NCBI GenBank assembly: GCA_034678415.1 | Contig: JAXDBV010000130.1 | Coordinates: 1-7,873, forward strand | Source: JAXDBV01 sp034678415 | Lineage (GTDB): Bacteria; Bacteroidota; Bacteroidia; Bacteroidales; VadinHA17 | Direction: 5' to 3' | DNA: 7,873 nt | Shown: one piece after another, positions 1 to 6,400 of the stretch | How positions within the stretch are numbered: position 1 is the stretch's first letter | How the letters are laid out: every line of letters begins with the position of its first letter | The notes under the pieces: generated by a model | What the model was told of the DNA's origin: nothing | Database searches by the model: none | Seen by the model: the letters and a program-made list of their open reading frames with translations, nothing else | Made by a program: the position numbers and the translations under genes

Positions 1-1914
1 AAATCCAACCAATACCGTTTTCTTTCCGAATAATGCGAGGCTTGTGGCAAGGTTCATAGCCGTAAACGATTTGCCTTCCTTTTCAAAGGTGGAAGTAAAC
101 AACACCACATGTCCGTTGATCTCATTGGAGCTGATCAGCAGTTTTGCCCTGAATGAACGGAACGATTCGGCAATACCAGCGGTAGGGTATTCAACAAGGA
201 CATTCGGGGTTGACTTATCATTATGCAGGATGTACCCAAGCACAGGAATGTTAAACATCCTCGATATTTCATCAATTTCAACAATTTTCACATTGAAGAA
301 GTTTCTGAGGAAGATGTACAAACCGGGAATGAGCAATCCGAGGAGAAGTGCTACCGCATATACGAAGCTTTTTTTGGGGAAGGCTATATGGCTGTACATG
401 GCGGGTTCGATAATTTCACTGTCGGGAAGGTTGGATGCTTTGGCAATTTGTGCTTCTGCTCTTTTCTGCAACAAAAAGGTATATACTGCATCGTTGAGGT
501 TGTATCGTCTCTCAATCTCTATCAACCGCCGCTCGGTCTGGGGAAGCTTGGTTTCCTCAAAGCGCGCAATGGAGATATCCTCATTGATCTGATTCAGAAT
601 TGATTCCGTGCTTCTGATAATAAACTTCACATTCTCGCTGATGGATTTCTTCAGGTCAAGAATCCTGATATTTATGGCTTCCAGCCTCGGATTTCGTAAC
701 TGGTTGCTTTTAATCAGTGCATTTTTCTCAGAGTTCAGGCTGGATAATTCCTGTATCTGGTTGTTTAGCAAATCATCTGCAATACCCATAGCAGAGGGGG
801 CACGCAGATAGGATGAATCCTTATGTATTTCAAAATACTGATCGAGGGCCTGGTAAAAACTCAGGTTCCTGGTGAGTTCGGTTTTTTGTGCTTCGAGTTC
901 CTGCAGTTTCTGGTAAACACGCCCGGCTTTGCTATTGATATCCATTACCTGAAAGCGGCTTCTGAAGTCCTGGAGTTCTCTTTCGGAATAATAGAGGGAA
1001 TCGGATATGGCTGCCAGCTGCTGATCAATGTAGTCGATGGTAGTGATGGCAATATAATTTTTCTTGTTCAGGTTCCTTTGCATATAGGCATTGGTCAGGC
1101 CATTCACGAAATCAACACCCAGGCTGGCGTTGGGGGAGGTAAACGAAATGTCGACAATAGTGGCTTCAGCACCACTCTGGCTTATTTCAATATTGCTTTT
1201 AAACTGGGCAGCTACTTTTTCCAGGTTGTTGAAAGAAAAATACAGATCCTTATTCTTGTATGAATTTCCATATTCATCATTGAGAAGGACTTTAAAAGAA
1301 TAGTCAGCGCCTTTTATCTCTTCTCCAAACTTATAAACCTTACTCAGTGCCAGGTGGCCAACGCGCCTGATAATTTTATCAGTAAGGTAATCATAGATCT
1401 TCACATCAGACTCATCTATGCTGATACTGAACTGTTCCTGATTCAGTATCCTGACAAAGAATTTCACATCAACCGGTTGCGGAAACTCCTTATTGATGAT
1501 AACCTCAAATGGCGCATCTTTATACAGTTGGCGGAAGACAAGGTAAATCTGACGTGGTATATAATCTTCCTTTACAAAGTATGATACGCTGTAGTCAATA
1601 TCCTTTATCACATTTTTTATCAATGGTGTGGAATGGAGCACCAGTATTTCATTCTGCAGTGATCGTTCTTCCTGATACAGTTCAAAACCCTGCAGAAACT
1701 CAGTCGGCGTTTCACCCCGTCTGCTTTCAGGAGTGGTTAACATCATTTTTGACCGGATCATATATTCAGGTGCGGTAAACTTGATAAAAAGATAACCGAT
1801 GGCCATGGCAATAACCAGTGCAATGGCAAAAAGGTACCAGTACTTCAGTAATTCCTGAATAATACCGTGAATATCCAGGGTATTGCTTTCCTTAATATTT
1901 TTCGAGTTTTCCAC
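1..1914 (-). CDS. Polysaccharide co-polymerase / BY-kinase (Wzc-like exopolysaccharide transport protein), 3' end cut by the window edge
   Basis: An inner-membrane protein that should set chain length and drive export of a capsular or exopolysaccharide, with a cytoplasmic tyrosine autokinase domain. Seen over 638 codons: a short cytoplasmic N-terminus, membrane segment 1 at about residues 25-46, a long periplasmic region rich in predicted helix and coiled coil (about 280-500) ending in a GNVR-type block (PQTERRLIEIERRY and following), membrane segment 2 at about 516-538, then the kinase start. That start has an EX2RX2R motif (E583, R586, R589; ESFRSFR), which BY-kinases use for oligomerisation, and a P-loop FEKEGKS with G614-K615-S616. 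The frame leaves the window at VLVGF, inside the Walker A' strand, so the catalytic Asp residues, Walker B and the C-terminal tyrosine cluster are not visible. Start: GTG at 1914. The frame is open back to a TGA near 2030 but holds no ATG there, and the next in-frame ATG (codon 37) lies inside membrane segment 1. The promoter box at 1975-1982 supports the GTG. No wza-type export gene lies directly upstream, although one often does. Confidence 0.88.
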   Translation of the reverse strand, partial: MENSKNIKESNTLDIHGIIQELLKYWYLFAIALVIAMAIGYLFIKFTAPEYMIRSKMMLTTPESRRGETPTEFLQGFELYQEERSLQNEILVLHSTPLIKNVIKDIDYSVSYFVKEDYIPRQIYLVFRQLYKDAPFEVIINKEFPQPVDVKFFVRILNQEQFSISIDESDVKIYDYLTDKIIRRVGHLALSKVYKFGEEIKGADYSFKVLLNDEYGNSYKNKDLYFSFNNLEKVAAQFKSNIEISQSGAEATIVDISFTSPNASLGVDFVNGLTNAYMQRNLNKKNYIAITTIDYIDQQLAAISDSLYYSERELQDFRSRFQVMDINSKAGRVYQKLQELEAQKTELTRNLSFYQALDQYFEIHKDSSYLRAPSAMGIADDLLNNQIQELSSLNSEKNALIKSNQLRNPRLEAINIRILDLKKSISENVKFIIRSTESILNQINEDISIARFEETKLPQTERRLIEIERRYNLNDAVYTFLLQKRAEAQIAKASNLPDSEIIEPAMYSHIAFPKKSFVYAVALLLGLLIPGLYIFLRNFFNVKIVEIDEISRMFNIPVLGYILHNDKSTPNVLVEYPTAGIAESFRSFRAKLLISSNEINGHVVLFTSTFEKEGKSFTAMNLATSLALFGKKTVLVGF

Positions 1915-1974
1915 TATATATTTTTTTGAGGGTTGCTGATCAATACGGAATTCTGAAATAGCCGCAAGAGTGTA

Positions 1975-1982
1975 CAAAAGTA
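1975..1982 (-). promoter_or_regulatory. Bacteroidetes-type -7 promoter box for the co-polymerase/kinase gene
   Basis: Read on the minus strand, this is TACTTTTG, a perfect match to the Bacteroidetes sigma-A -7 consensus TAnnTTTG. It would place the transcript start near 1968-1970 and leave a leader of about 55 nt before the GTG at 1914. The -33 TTTG element is poor: only TATG lies at roughly the right distance. The leader has no Shine-Dalgarno but is A/T-rich just before the start codon, which is common in this phylum. It suggests the kinase gene can be transcribed independently of the epimerase. An 8-base match with four fixed T's can occur by chance in A/T-rich DNA. Confidence 0.5.
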
Positions 1983-1984
1983 AT

Positions 1985-2048
1985 AAAAAATGCCGTCTTT
2001 CACCATATGTATTTACTCCTGTACATCGGCCTCATGGGTACGACGGAG
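1985..2048 (-). terminator. Weak terminator- or attenuator-like fold between epimerase and kinase genes
   Basis: On the minus strand, CCGTC (2046-2042) can pair with GACGG (1997-1993), followed by CA and six T's (1990-1985). The loop is about 44 nt, which is long for a terminator. Inside it, GTAC (2041-2038) can pair with GTAC (2024-2021), flanked by CTCC (2048-2045) and GGAG (2019-2016). The outer and inner folds compete for the same G/C bases, so alternative structures are possible. It lies just after the epimerase stop and just before the kinase promoter box, where a terminator would be expected. The pairing is short and could be coincidental. Confidence 0.22.
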
Positions 2049-2057
2049 GATTTCCAC

Positions 2058-3014
2058 CTATCCTTTTTCACGGTTTGTCGAAAAGCAGTTACGATACCAG
2101 TCGAGCTGAATTTTCAGTCCGACTCCCGGCAGGTTTTTAGGTGAATACCCGAGCAGCTCTTTTGCCTTGGTAATATCGGCTCTTGTATGTATCTGGTCAC
2201 CCTGGCGTGGCGGGAGCATACGCTTTCTGACCTTTTTCCCGACCATGGTCTCCACGATTTCAATCCCTTCACCGGTAGTGATTTCGGTGTCACAACCGAT
2301 ATTTATATATTCTCCGTTACAGTCCGCCATATGATCCAGCACTGCCGTGAGTCCGTCAATAATATCGGTAATAAAGGAATAGCTTCGTTTATGGTTCTGG
2401 CTTCCCTCGAAGAATGGCAATTCCTTGTCGTTCAGAATACAATCCATCAGTTTTGAATACAATTTATCAGGCCGTTCACGGGGTCCGTATACAGAATACA
2501 GGCGGAGGGAACAAGCCGGCAACCTGCCTTTTCTGCACTCCGCCATCACCAGTTGCTCCGCCGCCAGTTTTGTCACTCCATAGAAGGAAACGGGGGCTGG
2601 TGGCGAAGTCTCCGGAACTGTGGCATAATGACCGTAGACAGATGAGGTTGAGATATTGATAAAATACGGTACCGGGTTTGATGCCAGGCATGCCTGCACC
2701 AAATGATGGGTTGCTATGATGTTATTTCTAATGTAGGTTTCAAGAGGTATGTGGGCTGCAATACCCGGCTGAGCCGCAAGGTGATACACTACACTTACAC
2801 CCCTGATCACATCCTGTAACACATCATTAACCAGATCCAAGGCGACCAGCTCTGCACCGGCAGCGGCCACTTCCCTGGCATTCTGTTGTTTCAGCTCGAC
2901 CGAATAGTAATCGCTGAAGTTATCCAGGCCGGTAACCTCATGACCCATGCGTGCAAGGCGCTCACATAAGTGAGAACCGATGAAGCCGGCAGCACCGGTA
3001 ACAAGTATTTTCAT
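2058..3014 (-). CDS. NAD-dependent nucleotide-sugar epimerase/dehydratase (extended SDR; UDP-glucuronate 4-epimerase-like)
   Basis: A cytoplasmic enzyme that should act on a UDP- or dTDP-linked sugar for polysaccharide synthesis, most likely as a C4 epimerase. The 318 residues fit the usual extended SDR length. Visible features: Rossmann GxxGxxG as GAAGFIG (7-13); Asp31 at the end of strand 2 (LDNFSDYY), which favours NAD over NADP; HLAAQPG (78-84), where UDP-glucuronate epimerases have HLAAQAG; catalytic Ser in STSSVYG (122-128); the YxxxK pair Y145 and K149 (YGVTK); substrate-side RLYSVYGPRERPD (171-183); and a C-terminal GDQIHTRADITKAKELLGY (272-290), typical of the UDP-glucuronate 4-epimerase/WcaG group. 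The ATG at 3014 starts exactly at the expected MKILVTG N-terminus, and an in-frame TGA at 3029-3027 blocks any extension. It lies 143 bp upstream of a polysaccharide co-polymerase/kinase, which supports a capsule or EPS role. The exact substrate cannot be told from sequence; a dehydratase or another sugar epimerase remains possible. Confidence 0.9.
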   Translation of the reverse strand: MKILVTGAAGFIGSHLCERLARMGHEVTGLDNFSDYYSVELKQQNAREVAAAGAELVALDLVNDVLQDVIRGVSVVYHLAAQPGIAAHIPLETYIRNNIIATHHLVQACLASNPVPYFINISTSSVYGHYATVPETSPPAPVSFYGVTKLAAEQLVMAECRKGRLPACSLRLYSVYGPRERPDKLYSKLMDCILNDKELPFFEGSQNHKRSYSFITDIIDGLTAVLDHMADCNGEYINIGCDTEITTGEGIEIVETMVGKKVRKRMLPPRQGDQIHTRADITKAKELLGYSPKNLPGVGLKIQLDWYRNCFSTNREKG

Positions 3015-3026
3015 AAATAAACAACT

Positions 3027-3080
3027 TCAGACTTCATCATGGATTAAACGCTTCTTATGGCAAACCAAGTGGGTTATCAC
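3027..3080 (-). CDS. Possible 17-codon leader reading frame upstream of the epimerase
   Basis: A GTG-started frame of 17 codons (MITHLVCHKKRLIHDEV) ends at a TGA 12 nt before the epimerase ATG and in the same frame. The only reason to consider it real is the very strong Shine-Dalgarno (3082-3092) whose AGGAGG core sits 6 nt before the GTG, an ideal spacing. The peptide resembles nothing I recognise and has no amino-acid run typical of attenuation leaders. A second mini-frame (ATG at 3040, 9 codons) ends in TGA overlapping the epimerase ATG as ATGA. Either could couple translation into the epimerase, or both could be chance. Confidence 0.28.
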   Translation of the reverse strand: MITHLVCHKKRLIHDEV

Positions 3081-3081
3081 C

Positions 3082-3092
3082 GATCACCTCCT
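3082..3092 (-). promoter_or_regulatory. Unusually strong, extended Shine-Dalgarno sequence ahead of the epimerase leader
   Basis: On the minus strand this reads AGGAGGTGATC, an 11-base uninterrupted complement to the anti-Shine-Dalgarno end of 16S rRNA (GATCACCTCCT). It is 67 nt before the epimerase ATG at 3014, too far to serve it directly, but its AGGAGG core is 6 nt before the GTG at 3080. Bacteroidetes mRNAs usually lack a Shine-Dalgarno, because in this phylum the anti-SD is held by ribosomal proteins including bS21. Such a strong match is therefore out of place and suggests translational control. Confidence 0.5.
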
Positions 3093-3140
3093 CTGCCGCC
3101 CGTATTTGTATATTTCCAAAAAACAATCACAAACAGATAC

Positions 3141-3166
3141 AAGGGTGCGTAACGTTACAAACCCTT
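3141..3166 (-). terminator. Hairpin over the stop codon of the T9SS protein gene, possible terminator
   Basis: AAGGGT (3166-3161) pairs perfectly with ACCCTT (3146-3141). The interior contains the 10-base palindrome GTAACGTTAC (3158-3149), which can extend the stem by GTA/TAC around an ACGT loop. The 5' arm includes the last two bases of the TAA stop. The following minus-strand DNA is T-rich but irregular, with a run of six T's only about 17 nt downstream (3123-3118), so it is not a classic intrinsic terminator. The palindrome could alternatively be a protein-binding site. Confidence 0.35.
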
Positions 3167-3425
3167 AGTTAATTACTACAAACCTTCCATATCCAACCAC
3201 CTCCACCCCCTGGATCAGCCGTACAAAATAGATTCCCTTCACATATCTCTCCAACGACCTGGTGAGCATATATTCACCCTCCTGTAACCGGAGGATTTCT
3301 ATCACCTGACCATGTTCATTGAAGACCTGGAGGGTTGTCTCCGTTTCCAGTGCCTCTTCAAACTCAATCGTCACGTGGTGAACAGCAGGATTGGGATATA
3401 TCACGAAGTCAAGCTTATTCCCTGC
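3165..3425 (-). other. T9SS type A C-terminal sorting domain (part of the giant protein)
   Basis: The last ~80 residues carry the TIGR04183-type pattern: FVIYPNPA at its start, alternating beta strands (VTIEFEEA, TTLQVFNEHGQVI), a YVKGIYFVRL strand that matches the usual 'sGiYfvri' element, and the terminal GRFVVIN. In characterised Bacteroidetes this domain directs the protein through the outer-membrane T9SS translocon and is normally removed by the PorU sortase, which attaches many cargos to a surface lipopolysaccharide. It is the best single clue to the phylum. Confidence 0.93.
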
Positions 3426-6400
3426 TCCCATCCGGCTGACGCTGTTTGCCAACGGCACATTCTTCAGCACCTGCGACTGTAATATCTCTTTGGTATTCTC
3501 ATCCTGTATAAATGCAATCACATCCAGTTTGTGGATGTCAATATCCACCTGTGAGAAGTTCCAGTTCAATGTCAGGTCTTTCGATCCATTAGTGATCAAG
3601 TCATCCAGCATTGTACCGGCCTCCTCAGGCAGCATCCTGCGCAATACCCTTCTGTAGGTGTTGCCGTTTTCCTGCACTCCGTTTTCAGCAACCAAAACAT
3701 GGAGCACAAATTGATGCCCGTTGTTCAGGTGGCTCTGTGTTTCAAGATGAATATCTACCGTAAGGGCACCGGTAGCCGTCACCTCTGCATCCAATGATAT
3801 CTCTACCGGAGGATCGAGCAGGCTTCTTCTAATGACAGCCCGGGTATCGAGGAGATACTGGTTTGAACCATCAAAACCCTGATAACCGGCAATACCATCC
3901 ATCCTGGTATATGGCACCTGCGAGATACCGTAGTAAACCGACCTTGCACTTGGTCCTCCGGGATAGAAACCGTTCATCGGATCAAACCCGGGGAATGCTG
4001 TATGATAATGGATAACCACCGTTCCGGCAGTATCCTTATCGGCCCAGGCATTCACGTATTTATCCGCAGCAGCACAAGATGATTCGGTAATATTGGTATA
4101 ATGCTCGAGCATCACATGCCGGGTTCTCTTCCCAACCCAGATATCGTCAAAGGCAAATCCTTCGGAAGTCAATGCATCATCGGACAGAAAACGGATCCGA
4201 AATCGTATATTTTTCTGTCCTGCGAGGTTATCAAGGTCATGCCGTGCATCCAAATATCCGAATGCTGTATTTCCATTCCATCCTTCGCCTGCCTGGATAA
4301 TATCCGATGTATTGAACCAGTTAATGGCGCTTTCATCAGCAGACAGTCCCACCGTTGTCCATGAGTTTCCTCCATCGCTGGTATATTCAAGAGTAGCCCC
4401 GTCGTCCGGATCATCGATAAAAGGCCATATCTGTACCTTTATCATTGGCCTTGACACACCGGCGAAGCTGAAACAAGGGCCGGTAACCCATGAATTTTCA
4501 CCGTTCGAATAATCTCCGGCAGGATTGGTGATCCATGCTTTCGTTCCGGAATATGCATGATTCAAGACCGTACCTGCAGGTTCAGCCAATGACCAGCTGT
4601 TGTTGCCAAGAGGTGATCCACCCTTATACCACCGGGTAGCTGCTCCTTCAAAATCATCAAAATAATCGTCATTCAAAATCTCAATCATTGGATTCACAAT
4701 AAGATCCCTGGCCACGGTATCTATGCATCCATTCTCCGATTGTGACAACAGTTCAATAGAATATTCACCTTCTGCAGGGAAATTGTAGCTGAGATGGTCA
4801 ACCGTTTGTGTGCTTAGAAGGGTGCCTGCATCATTCCTCACTCTCCATATACTGGTCTGCACAGGTACCTCTGAAGTCGTGAGGTTCACAAATTCAATAG
4901 GTGCTGACTCATCATAGCAATCGCTTTGCCAGATAAACCGTGTCACCGGTTTTTCCTTTACCTGTATTGAAGTTACCAGTGTATCGTAGCAATTCGTGCT
5001 GGTTCTGGAGATGAGCGTCACCGTCCTTTCACCAAATCCGGTATACAGGTGTGTCGGGTCTTTCAGATTGCTTGTGTTTGAAGCTCCGCTTTCCGGATCG
5101 CCGAAATCCCAGATCCATTGGTTCACCGGTGGGGTTTCAGGTGTTCGGTTTATGAATACCGTGGCCACACCGGGCTGCACACAGGCATCGACAATACTAA
5201 AAGCGTTGTCTGAATTGGGACTGATGGTTACTGCAGCAGATACAGATTGACTGCATCCGTTGGAAGAGGTATAGGTGTAGAAAATATTATTCAATCCATC
5301 ATTGGCTGCTGACGGCCGGAAGTAATACCCAGTGGGTGTAGGCCCGTACACGCCTGTACCGGAGAATGAGCCGGTACCAGAGGTATAATTCCCGGTTGGT
5401 GTATTCCCTTTCAGCTGAATCCATGCAGCATTTTTACACATTGTGGCTGGCGGCGGAGTGATAAAGTTCACCGGGCCTACCACTTCGATCTTGACACCCT
5501 CAGTGAGCTTAAAAGTATCCCCATAGTAATATGCATATGTAATAATATGATCACCCGGCACAATCTGGGAGGGTGTGATACGAGCCTGATTGTTCCCCAG
5601 GTTTTCAAGCCCGGTATTCCCCGTTATGGAAAACGTGCCAACCACTCCGGCCACATTGTGACCTGTTATGGTGAAGGGTGCATCATTAGAACAATATATT
5701 GGTTTTTCAATCACAATATCGCCGGAGGCTGCGGCCACAATGACCTCCACGGTGTCGGAGCTGGTACACCCATAGATACTGGTATAGGTGTAAACAATAT
5801 CATGTGGTGAATTCTCTGTTCCCGCAATACCCGGGTGGAACATGTTGGTTGGAACAGTGATCACTCCGGGTCCACTGAAAACACCGCCTGAAGGAGATCC
5901 TGTTATAGGAACGGCATTAGTAGTGACATTATAAATCGGATTTAGCCCTGATATCACCACCTCGGGCAGTGGATGAACTGTAACCGTTGCCGTGCCACTG
6001 ATGGTTCCCGAGCAGTACTGGTCGCTGACCTCACCAACGGTATATGTTCCGGTTTCGGCAATTTCTATTGTCGTATTGGCACTGGTTATACCTGATATTG
6101 ATCTGTATAAAACGCCGTCCCTTAATAAGGTAATGTTCCAGGGAGCCGTGCCCTCGAGGGCAAGTGATACATGAGCAACCTCTCCTTCACAAATGGAATA
6201 GACTCCCGAGAGGGTGGCCTTCGGCAGAAGATGATGTGTTACAACGGAGGTGCCGCTTACGGTTCCCGTACAGTTCCTGTCAAGCACTGCCTGCAAGGTG
6301 TATGTACCGGCATTTGTAACTGTAAGATAGTATGGAGTGACCGTAATACCATTGATGGTCTGCGGGCTGGCACCGTTATGCAGGTATGTCAATGACCACG

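Noticed and set aside
44..1778. Several plus-strand open frames of 67-182 codons (such as 44-592 and 823-1263)
   Set aside because: They lie antisense to the co-polymerase/kinase, which has clear domain structure. Their products show no recognisable motif, and they overlap one another in different frames.
1915..2030. Longer N-terminus for the kinase from an upstream TTG near 1977
   Set aside because: That TTG lies inside the TAnnTTTG promoter box and so would not be transcribed from it. The extension has no ribosome-binding signal and is not needed for the domain layout.
3015..3080. N-terminal extension of the epimerase to the GTG at 3080
   Set aside because: A TGA at 3029-3027 interrupts the frame, and the ATG at 3014 gives the canonical MKILVTGAAGFIG start.
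3082..3092. Fragment of a 16S rRNA gene on the plus strand (GATCACCTCCT)
   Set aside because: The match stops at 11 bases; the sequence on both sides does not resemble the 16S 3' end. A Shine-Dalgarno on the minus strand explains it better.
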